Origin: Sphingomonas sp. Leaf21
GTDB taxonomy: Bacteria > Pseudomonadota > Alphaproteobacteria > Sphingomonadales > Sphingomonadaceae
DNA: 64,000 nt
Reading direction: 5' to 3'
Assembly: GCF_916858675.1 (NCBI RefSeq)
Contig: NZ_CAKASM010000001.1
Coordinates: forward strand, 62,001 to 126,000
Position numbers and translations under genes: made by a program. The first letter of the stretch is position 1; every line of letters begins with the position of its first letter. Shown here one piece after another: positions 22,002-30,583 of this stretch. The notes under the pieces are model-generated. The model made no database searches. It was not told the DNA's origin and saw only the letters and a program-made list of their open reading frames with translations.

Positions 22002-23512
22002 CCCAGCCGCATGGCCACCGCGATCGCCACGCCCGAGAAGGCCAGGGCACCCGCGATCCAGCCTGCACCGCTTCGGATCGCGGCTTCGATGCCGGTGGTC
22101 GCGATGGCGGGGGTCGCGGTTTCCAGCTTTCGCGTCGTGGCGCGGATGAGGCGGGGCAGATCGTCGCCCAGCCGGTCGAGTTCCAGCGCCAGCGCGTTGG
22201 CCCGCTTCGTCCAGCGATCTGGCGACATGCGCGCTTCGATGATCCGCATAGTTGCCCGGCGGAGGGCGGCGGACATGTCGAAATCGGGCTGGATGCCGCT
22301 CAATACGCCGTCGATGGTGATCAGCGCCTTGAACAGCAGCAGCATGTCGGGGCGGAGGACAATCCGCTCCTCGCGTAATATGGGAAAGATGTCGCCCAGG
22401 ATCGCCGCCAGCCTCAGCGCACCGCCGCCGTGTCGCGCGACCAGCCGGTCGGCTACCGCCTGGAACCGTTCGGGGGCGATATCGTCGGTTTGCGACCAGT
22501 TTTTGAGCGTCTCGGCCAACAACGCCGGATCGCTGTTGGCGATGGATTGGGTGAAGGCGATCACCTCTTCCCGGCGACGTGGGGACACATGGCCGATCAG
22601 CCCCAGATCGAGCATCGCGATGCGATTTCCGGGCAGGCAGAGCAGATTGCCGGGATGCGGATCGCCATGGAACCGCCCGTTGATCAGCGTCATCTCGAGC
22701 ACGATGTCGGCGCCCGTCTGTGCGATGGCGGCAGGATCGATCCCCGCTTCGCGAAGGACGGTCGCGCTGCGGGGCGGCACGCCAGCGATGAAGTCCATCA
22801 CCAGCAGCGTTTCGGACGTGTACGCCCAGTGGATCGTTGGCACGACGACCCGCGCGTCACCCGCGAAATCCTCCCGCAGGCGGTCGGCGTTGCGTCCTTC
22901 GATGGTGAAGTCGAGTTCCTCGAGTATGTCGCGGCCCAGTTCGCGGATCATGCGGACCGCGCCGTAGCGGCGGGCTTCGGCATGGGTCGCCTCGGCCATG
23001 GCCGCGAATTGGGTCAGCAGGCGGAGGTCGGCCTCCATGACCGCGCGGATGCCGGGACGGCGGATCTTCAACACCACCTCGGTCCCGTCGGCCAGCGCGG
23101 CGCGGTGGACCTGGGCGATGGAGGCGGCGGCGAGCGGCTCCGGGTCAAACCGGGCAAAGGCGGTTTCGGGCGACTCGCCCAGGGCCGCCTCCACCTCGGT
23201 CCGAAGTCGATCGAAGGGCAGGCGCGGGGCGGCGCTGTGCAGCCGCTCCAGCTCGGCGATCCATTCGGGCGGGAGCAGATCGGCGCGGGTCGCCAGGATT
23301 TGACCGAGCTTGACCCAGACCGGCCCCAGCGCCTCCATCGCCTGGCGCGTTCGGCTGGGCAGGTCGAAGGGCAGGGCGTCGGGATCGCGCCGTGCAGGAT
23401 CCAGCCCCAGCCGCGCGACCAGGACGTCCAGCCCGAAGCGCGATATCGTCGCGATCACGTCGGCCAGCCGCCCGCGATCGCGTGCCGCCACCCGGATCGC
23501 GCCCAGCATCAT
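21998..23512 (-). CDS. UbiB/ABC1 (AarF) family kinase-like protein
   Basis: This 504-aa member of the atypical ABC1/UbiB kinase family is associated with ubiquinone biosynthesis and lipid or quinone handling at the membrane. The motifs present are KLGQILATR (the KxGQ motif), an Ala-rich loop AAASIAQVHRA, the catalytic GDPHPGNLL and the metal-binding DLGLIG. Two hydrophobic stretches at the C-terminus (GWIAGALAFSGVAIAVAM) may anchor it. The start is one of two adjacent methionines (23512 or 23509). It abuts map on the same strand, with only four bases between the genes. Confidence 0.88.
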   Translation of the reverse strand: MMLGAIRVAARDRGRLADVIATISRFGLDVLVARLGLDPARRDPDALPFDLPSRTRQAMEALGPVWVKLGQILATRADLLPPEWIAELERLHSAAPRLPFDRLRTEVEAALGESPETAFARFDPEPLAAASIAQVHRAALADGTEVVLKIRRPGIRAVMEADLRLLTQFAAMAEATHAEARRYGAVRMIRELGRDILEELDFTIEGRNADRLREDFAGDARVVVPTIHWAYTSETLLVMDFIAGVPPRSATVLREAGIDPAAIAQTGADIVLEMTLINGRFHGDPHPGNLLCLPGNRIAMLDLGLIGHVSPRRREEVIAFTQSIANSDPALLAETLKNWSQTDDIAPERFQAVADRLVARHGGGALRLAAILGDIFPILREERIVLRPDMLLLFKALITIDGVLSGIQPDFDMSAALRRATMRIIEARMSPDRWTKRANALALELDRLGDDLPRLIRATTRKLETATPAIATTGIEAAIRSGAGWIAGALAFSGVAIAVAMRLG

Positions 23513-23516
23513 GGTC

Positions 23517-24344
23517 TCAGACGTAAGGCGGCTGGGTGTAGCCCGCGGGGCTGAGCGTGAAGATCTCGCAGCCTTCTTCGGTGATGCCGATCGAATGTTC
23601 GAACTGGGCCGACAGCGACCGATCGCGGGTCACCGCCGTCCAGCCATCGTCGAGCAGCTTCACGTCGGGTCGGCCGATATTGATCATCGGCTCGATGGTG
23701 AAGATCATGCCGGGCTTCAACTCGGGCCCGGTGCCGGGACGGCCGACATGGACCACCTCGGGCGCGTCGTGGAACAACAGGCCCAGGCCATGGCCGCAGA
23801 AATCGCGGACCACGCCGTAGCGGTGCTTCTCGGCATGACGCTGAATGGCGTGGGCGACATCGCCCATATGGTTGCCCGGCTTGGCCTGCTCGATGCCCAG
23901 CATCAGGCATTCATAGGTCACCTCGACCAGCTTGCGCGCCTTCAGGGGCACGTCGCCGATCAGGTACATGCGGCTGGTGTCGCCGTGCCAGCCATCGACG
24001 ATCGGGGTCACGTCGACATTGACGATATCGCCGGACTTCAAGGCCTTGTCGGACGGAATGCCGTGGCAGACGACATGGTTGATCGACACGCAGGTCGAAT
24101 GCGCATAGCCGCGATAGCCCAGCGTCGCGGGGACGCCGGCGCGCTCGACGATGAATTCATGGACCAGCCGGTTGATCTCGGCCGTGGTGACGCCGGGCAC
24201 CATGTGCGGGACCAGCATGTCCAGCGTCTCGGCGGCGAGCCGCCCCGCCTTGTGCATGCCGTTGAACGCCTCACGGCCCCACAATTTGATCGCGCCGTTC
24301 CGCCCCTGGGGCGCGTCGGCGGAAACGGTCACATAATCGGTCAT
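23517..24344 (-). CDS. map: Methionine aminopeptidase (type I)
   Basis: This enzyme removes the initiator methionine from new proteins. It is 275 aa from MTDYVTVSADAP. The pita-bread metal ligands are visible: the Asp pair in VNVDVTPIVDGWHGDTSRM, His in GHGLG, Glu in FTIEPM and Glu in the final EHSIGITEEG. The substrate His is in VCHGIPSDK. It lies directly upstream of the UbiB-type kinase, with which it probably shares a transcript, and is divergent from the CinA-type gene by 50 bases. Confidence 0.96.
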   Translation of the reverse strand: MTDYVTVSADAPQGRNGAIKLWGREAFNGMHKAGRLAAETLDMLVPHMVPGVTTAEINRLVHEFIVERAGVPATLGYRGYAHSTCVSINHVVCHGIPSDKALKSGDIVNVDVTPIVDGWHGDTSRMYLIGDVPLKARKLVEVTYECLMLGIEQAKPGNHMGDVAHAIQRHAEKHRYGVVRDFCGHGLGLLFHDAPEVVHVGRPGTGPELKPGMIFTIEPMINIGRPDVKLLDDGWTAVTRDRSLSAQFEHSIGITEEGCEIFTLSPAGYTQPPYV

Positions 24345-24394
24345 GGCGGCGATATAGCGTGGCGTGCGCGATTTTGCGAGGCTATGTCCTGCCC

Positions 24395-25165
24395 ATGGAA
24401 TCCGCGCCCACCCGAGACCGTATCTGGACCGCCGCTCTGGTCGTCATCGGCGACGAGATCCTGTCGGGCCGTACCCAGGACAAGAACGTCGCGCAGCTCG
24501 CCAGTTGGCTGAACGTGCAGGGAATTCGGCTGGTCGAGGTGCGCGTGGTCGCCGATGAGGCCGCGGCGATTGCCGAGGCGGTGAATACGCTTCGTGCGCG
24601 CAACGACTATCTCTTCACGACCGGCGGGATCGGCCCGACGCATGACGACATCACCGTCGACGCGATCGCGGCGGCACTCGACCTGCCGGTGGTCGAACAT
24701 CGGGAGGCACGCGCGATCCTGGAAACCTATTATGCCGAGCGTGGCGGCGTCACCGCGGCGCGTGCGCGGATGGCGCGGACGCCCGAGGGGGCCTCGCTGA
24801 TCCCCAATCGCGTGTCGGGCGCGCCGGGGATCCGGATCGGCAATATCTATATCATGGCGGGCGTACCGCACATCACCGCCGGGATGCTCGACGCGCTGAC
24901 CGGCACGCTGGAGGGCGGGCGACCCGTCGTTTCGCGGACGATCGGCTGCTGGGTCGGCGAAAGCGAGGTCGCCGAGATACTCCGGACGACGGAGAAGGCG
25001 CATGACGGCGTCGCGATCGGCAGCTATCCCTTTTTCCGCGACGGTCGCACCGGCGCCAATTTCGTCGTGCGCAGCGCCGATCCGGCACTGGTCGATAGAT
25101 GCGTGTCCACGCTGACCGAAGCCCTGACGGCGGCGGGTCACCACGTCGTTCCAGACGGAATCTGA
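24395..25165 (+). CDS. CinA N-domain / molybdopterin-binding-like protein
   Basis: This 256-aa protein consists of the COG1058-type molybdopterin-binding (MoCF) domain found at the N-terminus of CinA. The start is ATG 24395 (MESAPTRDRIW). It shows TAALVVIGDEILSGRTQDKN, DYLFTTGGIGPTHDDITVDA and the NRVSGAPGIRIGN segment typical of the group. The C-terminal nicotinamide-nucleotide amidase domain of full-length CinA is absent, so it is a stand-alone version. Its biochemical role is uncertain; ADP-ribose or nucleotide binding is seen in relatives. Confidence 0.88.
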   Translation: MESAPTRDRIWTAALVVIGDEILSGRTQDKNVAQLASWLNVQGIRLVEVRVVADEAAAIAEAVNTLRARNDYLFTTGGIGPTHDDITVDAIAAALDLPVVEHREARAILETYYAERGGVTAARARMARTPEGASLIPNRVSGAPGIRIGNIYIMAGVPHITAGMLDALTGTLEGGRPVVSRTIGCWVGESEVAEILRTTEKAHDGVAIGSYPFFRDGRTGANFVVRSADPALVDRCVSTLTEALTAAGHHVVPDGI

Positions 25166-25257
25166 TAGCTCCGATCCAGTTTTGAGCCAGTTTTCAACGC
25201 CTCGCTCCCTTTTTCCGACTTGTTCGAGCAGGGGGCGAACGGCACGGCAGGGTCGAG

Positions 25258-25292
25258 GAGCCCGTTCCGGGAACGGAACGAGGGAAGGGCTC
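25258..25292. promoter_or_regulatory. Palindromes in the 224-base gap before the epimerase gene
   Basis: CCGTTCC-G-GGAACGG is a perfect palindrome with a one-base centre, nested inside a GAGCCC...GGGCTC outer pair. It lies about 100 bases upstream of the sugar epimerase start and about 95 bases after the CinA-type gene. It could be an operator for the epimerase or part of a terminator for the upstream gene; the sequence does not decide. Confidence 0.3.
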
Positions 25293-25389
25293 GCCGGGTG
25301 GAGTATATGGGAATGGCGGTGATCGCGGAGCTGGCATGGTCAGCCATGGAGTCGGGTTGGTTCGACCTTTCCGGGCAGGGGATCGGCGC

Positions 25390-26370
25390 ATGAGCAAGAG
25401 CCCCGTCCTCGTCACCGGCGCCGCCGGTTTCGTCGGTCATGCCACCGCGCACCGCCTGCTCGATCGCGGCGAGACGGTGATCGGCGTCGACATCGTCAAC
25501 GACTATTACGACCCCTCGCTCAAGGAGGCGCGTCTCGCGACCTTCGCGGACAGGGACAATTTCACCTTCCATCGGCTGGACATCGCGGACAGCGCGGCGA
25601 TCCGCGCGCTGGTCGCGGATCATGGCATCACCCGCGTCGTCCATCTCGCGGCGCAGGCGGGGGTCCGCTACAGTATCGAAAATCCCTTCGCCTATGAGCG
25701 CTCCAACCTCGCCGGGCATTTGTCGGTGATGGAGGCATGCCGTCACCAGCCGGGGTTCGAGCATCTGGTCTACGCGTCCTCCAGCTCGGTCTATGGCGAC
25801 AAGCCGATGGGCGGGGCGGGGTTCAGCGAGGAGGAGCCCTCGGTCTCCCCGGTGTCGCTCTACGCCGCGACCAAGCGCGCCTGCGAATTGATGAGCCAGT
25901 CCTATGCGACACTGTACGGCTTCGCGCAGACGGGCCTGCGCTTCTTCACCGTCTATGGCCCCTGGGGTCGCCCCGACATGGCCTATTTCTCGTTCACCCG
26001 TAAGATCATGGCGGGTGAGCCGATCGAGGTCTACGGCGAAGGCCGGATGGCGCGCGACTTCACCTATATCGACGATATCGTCGATGGGATCGTCGGCGTT
26101 CTCGATCGCCCGCACGAGCGGGGCCAGCACCGCGTCCTCAATATCGGCGGCAGCCATCCGGTCGGCCTTATGGACATGATCGCGACGCTCGAGCGCGCGA
26201 TCGGTCGCGAGGCGATCAAGATCATGAAGCCGATGCAGGCGGGGGACGTGACCGCGACCAACGCCGACGTGTCGCGCCTCCACGCCCTGACCGGCTATCG
26301 CCCGCAGGTGCGGCTCGAGCAGGGGCTGGGCCATTTCGCGGACTGGTACAGGGACTATTACGGCGCGTGA
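25390..26370 (+). CDS. NAD-dependent nucleotide-sugar epimerase (UDP-glucuronate 4-epimerase type)
   Basis: This 326-aa short-chain dehydrogenase/epimerase starts at ATG 25390. It has the Rossmann motif TGAAGFVGHATA, the DYYDPSLKEARL stretch characteristic of UDP-glucuronate 4-epimerases, the Ser-rich catalytic region ASSSSVYG, and the catalytic YAATKRACE (YxxxK). NIGGSHPVGLMDMI near the end also fits that subgroup. It probably supplies UDP-galacturonate for surface polysaccharide or lipid A-type glycolipids. The neighbours do not form a polysaccharide cluster. A promoter is expected in the preceding gap. Confidence 0.88.
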   Translation: MSKSPVLVTGAAGFVGHATAHRLLDRGETVIGVDIVNDYYDPSLKEARLATFADRDNFTFHRLDIADSAAIRALVADHGITRVVHLAAQAGVRYSIENPFAYERSNLAGHLSVMEACRHQPGFEHLVYASSSSVYGDKPMGGAGFSEEEPSVSPVSLYAATKRACELMSQSYATLYGFAQTGLRFFTVYGPWGRPDMAYFSFTRKIMAGEPIEVYGEGRMARDFTYIDDIVDGIVGVLDRPHERGQHRVLNIGGSHPVGLMDMIATLERAIGREAIKIMKPMQAGDVTATNADVSRLHALTGYRPQVRLEQGLGHFADWYRDYYGA

Positions 26371-26379
26371 GCTTTGCCC

Positions 26380-26408
26380 TTGCAACGCCCGGAAGCTTTG
26401 AATAGGAC
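26380..26408 (+). promoter_or_regulatory. Candidate promoter of tRNA-Gly
   Basis: TTGCAA is followed after 17 bases by TAGGAC, about 50 bases before the tRNA. The -35 fits sigma-70-type promoters well and the -10 less well. The call rests on spacing and on the need for a promoter here. Confidence 0.35.
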
Positions 26409-26459
26409 ACGCGAGCGCCACCGTGCGTCCGGCCTATCATGCCCGGACCCGATGGCCTC

Positions 26460-26533
26460 GCGGGTGTAGCTCAATGGTAGAGCAGAAGCTTCCCAAGCTT
26501 ACGACGAGGGTTCGATTCCCTTCACCCGCTCCA
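26460..26533 (+). tRNA. tRNA-Gly, anticodon CCC
   Basis: A complete 74-nt cloverleaf is visible: a seven-base acceptor stem GCGGGTG/CACCCGC with discriminator T and an encoded CCA end. The D-arm is GCTC-AATGGTA-GAGC, the anticodon loop TTCCCAA gives anticodon CCC, and the T-arm is GAGGG-TTCGATT-CCCTT. The anticodon CCC reads GGG glycine codons. It is a single tRNA with no partner genes. Confidence 0.97.
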
Positions 26534-26575
26534 CGCCAATCTCCATTTCGCAGGGTGTTGTCCGCCCTTTCTAGT

Positions 26576-26601
26576 CCCCGCCTGTCGCGTGACAGACGGG
26601 G
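26576..26601. terminator. Hairpin between tRNA-Gly and the DUF6607 gene
   Basis: CCCCG-C-CTGTC and GACAG-A-CGGGG pair around a GCGT loop with one mismatch. It lies between the tRNA and the converging DUF6607 gene, so it may end either transcript. There is no strong T-run. Confidence 0.4.
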
Positions 26602-26622
26602 TAAGGCCGGACGGTGGGCGGC

Positions 26623-27600
26623 TTACTCGATCCGGGTCGTTCGTCCTTCGATCAGGGATTGCGCCTCCGTCGATCCGGCGGCGGTGGTGATCTTCCCCGC
26701 CTGTATATCGTCGGCAATGGCGAGCAAGCGACCGCTGATGACGGTGCCGGTCTCCGCCTCTTCCGGGATGGCGATACCGCCCTTGGTGTCTGCTACTACC
26801 CGGGTCCATGCGGCGCGCACCGCCGCCCAATAATCCTTGGTTTTCGCCCAGTAATCGTCGGCGGCCTTCACGTCATAACCGTCGAACCGCTCGTAGGTGT
26901 TGAGCACCGATTCCTGCACGATCGGCACGGGCTTGCCGTCCTTCAGGCCCATCTTGGTATTGTCCTGCCAGTGAATCCAGCCGGTCGGCGTCGGCTGGTG
27001 GCGGTTGATCGAATAATAGCGGTCATAGACCGGATGGCGTACCGCATCGCGGCGCGCGAGCGGGCGCCACGTCCAGTTCGACCGCCAGCGGCGGACGCCC
27101 GCCTGCGTCTCGAACTGGCCCCAGCCGGCATATCGCGGGCTGTCGTCCACCTGATAGACGGTCTGCGACCAGCGCCCGGCGCGCATCCGCTCCGGCACGG
27201 CTTCCCACACCCATCTGCCCTGTCCCGCATAGACCAGCACGCGCGCGGGCTGATAATCCCAGTCCTGCCGCCAATGCTTGATGACATGGGTCTTGCCGTC
27301 ATGCTCGACGACCAGCAGGTGCTGGAGCGCGATGTGATCGGGCGTGTCCTCGATCACGCGCACGACCTCATTCCCTCCCGAGATCTTGCGCTCCAGCGGC
27401 GTATAGCCCGCCACCCACGGCGTCGTCTCCTGCATGTCGAAGCGCACCTTATAGTTGCCCGCCATCGCCAGGATCTGGGCGCGATCCGCCGCCTTGGCGG
27501 CCTGTGTCTCCACGGTGGTTTGCCGGATCGGGCCATCGGCCAGCGCGGGGACGGGCAGCAGCGCGAGCGCCGCGACGATCAGCATCGAAGGGTTTTTCAT
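26623..27600 (-). CDS. DUF6607 family exported protein
   Basis: This 325-aa protein has a signal peptide (MKNPSMLIVAALALLPVPALA). Its conserved regions fit DUF6607: KISGGNEVVRVIEDTPDHIALQ, HGKTHVIKHWRQDW-like residues, GRWSQTVYQVDDSPRYAGWG and WTRVVADTKGGI. The family is typically encoded beside TonB-dependent receptors of the hemoglobin/heme type, and here it lies 13 bases downstream of one, in the same operon. The function is not established; a role in heme or iron capture is inferred only from this linkage. Confidence 0.85.
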   Translation of the reverse strand: MKNPSMLIVAALALLPVPALADGPIRQTTVETQAAKAADRAQILAMAGNYKVRFDMQETTPWVAGYTPLERKISGGNEVVRVIEDTPDHIALQHLLVVEHDGKTHVIKHWRQDWDYQPARVLVYAGQGRWVWEAVPERMRAGRWSQTVYQVDDSPRYAGWGQFETQAGVRRWRSNWTWRPLARRDAVRHPVYDRYYSINRHQPTPTGWIHWQDNTKMGLKDGKPVPIVQESVLNTYERFDGYDVKAADDYWAKTKDYWAAVRAAWTRVVADTKGGIAIPEEAETGTVISGRLLAIADDIQAGKITTAAGSTEAQSLIEGRTTRIE

Positions 27601-27613
27601 GATGTCTGTCCTG

Positions 27614-29788
27614 TCAGAAGCGGAAGGTGAGCGAGGCGCTGGCGTTGCGGCCCGGCTGGGTAAAGGCGGCCGGGGGCACATCGGCCGCGCCGGTCGGTAG
27701 GGGACGCGGCACCGACAGGCCGCGCACGTCGGACCACCATGCATAGGTGGCGTCGGTCAGGTTGAAGACGCCTGCGCGCAAGGTCAGCGCATCGGTCAGC
27801 CGGGCGAAGACGGTGGCGTCGAGGATGGTGAAGGCGTCGGGCCGGAAACAGGTGCTGGTGCACAGGCCGGTCGTGTCCTGCGCCGCCTTGCGCGCGCTGT
27901 GCGTCATGATGAGCTGCCCGCCGAAGCGGCCGCGTCCCGGTTCGCGCCAGCCCACGCCCATCACCAGCTTCAGCGGATCGACCGTCGACAGCGGCTTGCT
28001 CGTTCCGTTCGGCGCGATCTGGTCGCCGTCGGCATAGGAAATGGCGAGTTGTCCGGTCAGGCCGTTGCCCGCGCGCGCATTCAGGCGCGCCTCGGCACCC
28101 TTCACCCTGGCGCGGTCGAGGTTGATGAACTGGTACACGGCCGGATTGGTCGGGGTGAAGGCGCCGCTCACCACCTCCTGGCTGATGAAATCGCGGTAAT
28201 CGGCGCGGAAGACGCTGGCCGACAGGTCGACCGCCGCGCTGTTCAGGCGCAGGCCCGCCTCGATCGCCTCGCTGGTCTCGGGCCGCAAATTCGGGTTGGG
28301 GGCCGAGGTATAACCATAGGCGAGGTTGGAGAAGAACTGGTTGATCTGCCCCGGCTCGGGCGCGCGGAAACCGCGGGCATAGCTGGCGAACAGCCGCACG
28401 GTCGGGGCGAGCGCCAGCACCGCGCCGATGCGCGGGCTGACCCGGTCGGCGGTTTGGCCCGCGCCGGTGAGTTTCGGCAGCAACGGGTCCTTGTCCGGCG
28501 ACAGGCGGTACCAGTCATAGCGCAGGGCGGGGTGCAGGGTCAGCGCGCCGATGCCGATCTCGTCGCCGACGAACGCGCCCGCCAGCGTGAAGTCGGTGCT
28601 GGGAAAGGCGCGGGTCGGGAAGGTCTCGCCCGCCGGGGGGACCGTGCCGTCGCGCAACCCCCGCTGGCGCAGCACGCTGATATCGGCGCCGGTCACGAGG
28701 CGATGGGTGATGCCCCCCGTCGCAAAGCCCAGCCGCACCTCGCCCGAGCCGCCATAGACCCGGTTCTCCAGCGTGTTGAGCCGGGTGCGGTCGGCCAGCG
28801 TGCGGCGATCCTCGGCGCTGAACTGGCGGTTCCCGGCGTCCTGAACATACACCGCCGCCCGCGCGAACTGGACGAGGCCGGCACCGTCATAGGTCCAGTC
28901 GAGCGCCCCGCGCCAGCGCTTCCCCGTGTCGCGTGCCTGTAAGTCCGCAACGCTGGTGTTGATGCCGGTCAGCACGTCGGTCGCGACCCGGTTGTCGAGA
29001 TACTCACCGGTGGCGCGCAAGCGCTGGCCGGGCGCGACGTCCCAGACCAGCTTGCCCATCAACGCATTGGCCTGTCCGTCCTGCGGATTGGGCGCGGTGC
29101 GGGTGACGCCGGTGCCCTCGACATCGCCCTTGTTCTTCAACTCGGAAAAGTCGCGGCGGGTATAGGCCAGCATCGCCGACACCGCGCCCGTTCGTCCCGC
29201 CACCACCGCCGATTGTGTGAACTCGTCATCCGCCGAATTATACTGGGTCCGCAGCGACCCGCCGAGTGACTTGCCCCCCAGAATGTCGGCCGGATCGCTG
29301 GTCGTGAAGCTGACCGCGCCCGCCAGCCCGTCGCTGCCGTACAGCGCCGAGGCGGGTCCGCGCAGGAACTCGACCGACTTGATGAGGCCGAGATCGACAT
29401 AATCGCCGCGTCCGACATCCTGCGCTCCGAAACTGAAGCCGTAGGGGACGCGCACCCCGTCGACCTGGATCAGCACGCGGTTGCCGCCGATGCCGCGCAC
29501 GACGAAGCCTTCATTGCCCGCGCGCCCGGTCGATCCCATCGCCGCGCCGAAGCGGGTCGGCGCGCGCCGCACGCTGATGCCGGGTTCGAAGCGGACCAGA
29601 TCCTTGATGTCGGTGGCCAGTTCGTCGGCGATCTCGTCCGCGTCCTTGACCGAAACCGTGACCGGCGCGTCCTGCGCCTCGATCGGCGCGCGCGTCGCGG
29701 TCACGACGATGTCGCCATGCTTTGCCAGCTCCTTTCCGTCATCCGTCGGATCCGTAAGCGCAGCCAGTGCGGCAAGCGTCAAAAGCAT
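27614..29788 (-). CDS. TonB-dependent receptor of the hemoglobin/heme type
   Basis: This 724-aa outer-membrane receptor has a short signal sequence (MLLTLAALAALT). The TonB-box/plug domain is at about 25-160 (GDIVVTATRAPIEAQDAPVTV, VRGIGGNRVLIQVDGVRVP and SVEFLRGPASALYGSDGLAG). A 22-strand barrel ends in ASLTFRF. The NPNLRPETSEAIEAGLRL segment is typical of heme/hemoglobin receptors. It couples the inner-membrane TonB complex to uptake of iron or heme across the outer membrane. It is followed by the DUF6607 gene and preceded by a Fur-box-like site. The precise ligand is not certain. Confidence 0.88.
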   Translation of the reverse strand: MLLTLAALAALTDPTDDGKELAKHGDIVVTATRAPIEAQDAPVTVSVKDADEIADELATDIKDLVRFEPGISVRRAPTRFGAAMGSTGRAGNEGFVVRGIGGNRVLIQVDGVRVPYGFSFGAQDVGRGDYVDLGLIKSVEFLRGPASALYGSDGLAGAVSFTTSDPADILGGKSLGGSLRTQYNSADDEFTQSAVVAGRTGAVSAMLAYTRRDFSELKNKGDVEGTGVTRTAPNPQDGQANALMGKLVWDVAPGQRLRATGEYLDNRVATDVLTGINTSVADLQARDTGKRWRGALDWTYDGAGLVQFARAAVYVQDAGNRQFSAEDRRTLADRTRLNTLENRVYGGSGEVRLGFATGGITHRLVTGADISVLRQRGLRDGTVPPAGETFPTRAFPSTDFTLAGAFVGDEIGIGALTLHPALRYDWYRLSPDKDPLLPKLTGAGQTADRVSPRIGAVLALAPTVRLFASYARGFRAPEPGQINQFFSNLAYGYTSAPNPNLRPETSEAIEAGLRLNSAAVDLSASVFRADYRDFISQEVVSGAFTPTNPAVYQFINLDRARVKGAEARLNARAGNGLTGQLAISYADGDQIAPNGTSKPLSTVDPLKLVMGVGWREPGRGRFGGQLIMTHSARKAAQDTTGLCTSTCFRPDAFTILDATVFARLTDALTLRAGVFNLTDATYAWWSDVRGLSVPRPLPTGAADVPPAAFTQPGRNASASLTFRF

Positions 29789-29803
29789 TTTCCACCCCCT
29801 GAT

Positions 29804-29824
29804 TCGCTATCAACTATCATTCGC
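29804..29824 (-). promoter_or_regulatory. Fur-box-like site upstream of the TonB receptor
   Basis: Read on the minus strand this is GCGAATGATAGTTGAT followed by AGCGA, 16-36 bases before the receptor start. It contains AATGATA, the core of the Fur box, and matches at 16 of 21 positions the site before the bfd-like gene. This position would let a bound repressor block transcription or initiation. Confidence 0.55.
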
Positions 29825-29861
29825 AATAAGAAGGCGGAGGTGGTGAGGCAACCATAAATAT

Positions 29862-29877
29862 GCGAATGCGTCGCATT
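29862..29877. promoter_or_regulatory. Second palindrome upstream of the TonB receptor
   Basis: AATGCG-T-CGCATT (29865-29877) is a perfect palindrome, preceded by GCG so that the local sequence GCGAATGCG resembles the start of the Fur-like site at 29804-29824. It may be a second iron-regulator site. The remaining part of the 225-base gap, to 30013, shows no gene. Confidence 0.35.
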
Positions 29878-30013
29878 AGGCCAGAAGAGTGATAATCCGT
29901 ACGCTTCGATTCCTACATACGGTCGGGGTATCAAGCCTCGAAGCTACGGCGCAGATCGCGACGGTGCCGTGGCGACCGCATCGGCGATGGGATGCCGTCG
30001 CGAAGCGGGAGCG

Positions 30014-30469
30014 TTACAGCCGGGGAAAGGTCCGGCTGCTCTTCACGCTGCCATAGGCGAAGGTCGTATCCAGGCTGGCGATTCCGGCGATGGCGTGCAT
30101 CTTTCGCCGGACGAAGACTTCATAGGCCTCCAGATCGGCGACGATCACCCGTAGCAGATAATCGGCGTCGCCTGTCAGCAGGTGGCAATCCATCACCTCG
30201 TCGAGCTGGCGGATCGCTTCCTCGAACTGCTGGACCATCTCGCGCGCGTGGCGTTCCAGCCGGACGCGGATGAAGGCGGTCACCGGCAGGCCATAGAGCC
30301 GCTGGTCGACGATCGCGGCATAGCCCTGGATCACCCCCGACTGTTCGAGCATCCGCACGCGTCTCAGGCAAGGGGAGGGGGAGAGGCTGACGCGTTCCGA
30401 CAACTCCTGATTGGTAAGGCGGCCATCCTCCTGGAGGAGCCGGACGATCTGTCGATCTTTCGCGTCCAT
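30014..30469 (-). CDS. Lrp/AsnC-family transcriptional regulator
   Basis: This 151-aa Lrp-type regulator starts at ATG 30469 (MDAKDRQIVRLLQEDGR). The N-terminal helix-turn-helix (about 1-60, LTNQELSERVSLSPSPCLRRVRMLEQSG) is followed by the ligand-binding RAM domain (about 70-150, GLPVTAFIRVRL, MDCHLLTGDADYLLRVIVADL). It is divergent from the methionine gamma-lyase gene; in Pseudomonas putida a similar divergent pair exists in which the Lrp-type MdeR activates the lyase gene. Amino-acid (methionine or its products) control of that gene is therefore likely here. Confidence 0.93.
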   Translation of the reverse strand: MDAKDRQIVRLLQEDGRLTNQELSERVSLSPSPCLRRVRMLEQSGVIQGYAAIVDQRLYGLPVTAFIRVRLERHAREMVQQFEEAIRQLDEVMDCHLLTGDADYLLRVIVADLEAYEVFVRRKMHAIAGIASLDTTFAYGSVKSSRTFPRL

Positions 30470-30583
30470 GCCGTGAGAATTAGCAGCTTCTGCCAATCAT
30501 GCACCGATATACGACGCCATACGCAATTTCAGCGCGGCATCGTGGAGGTATCATTTGGCATTGCCGCACCAGGATGCACCGCC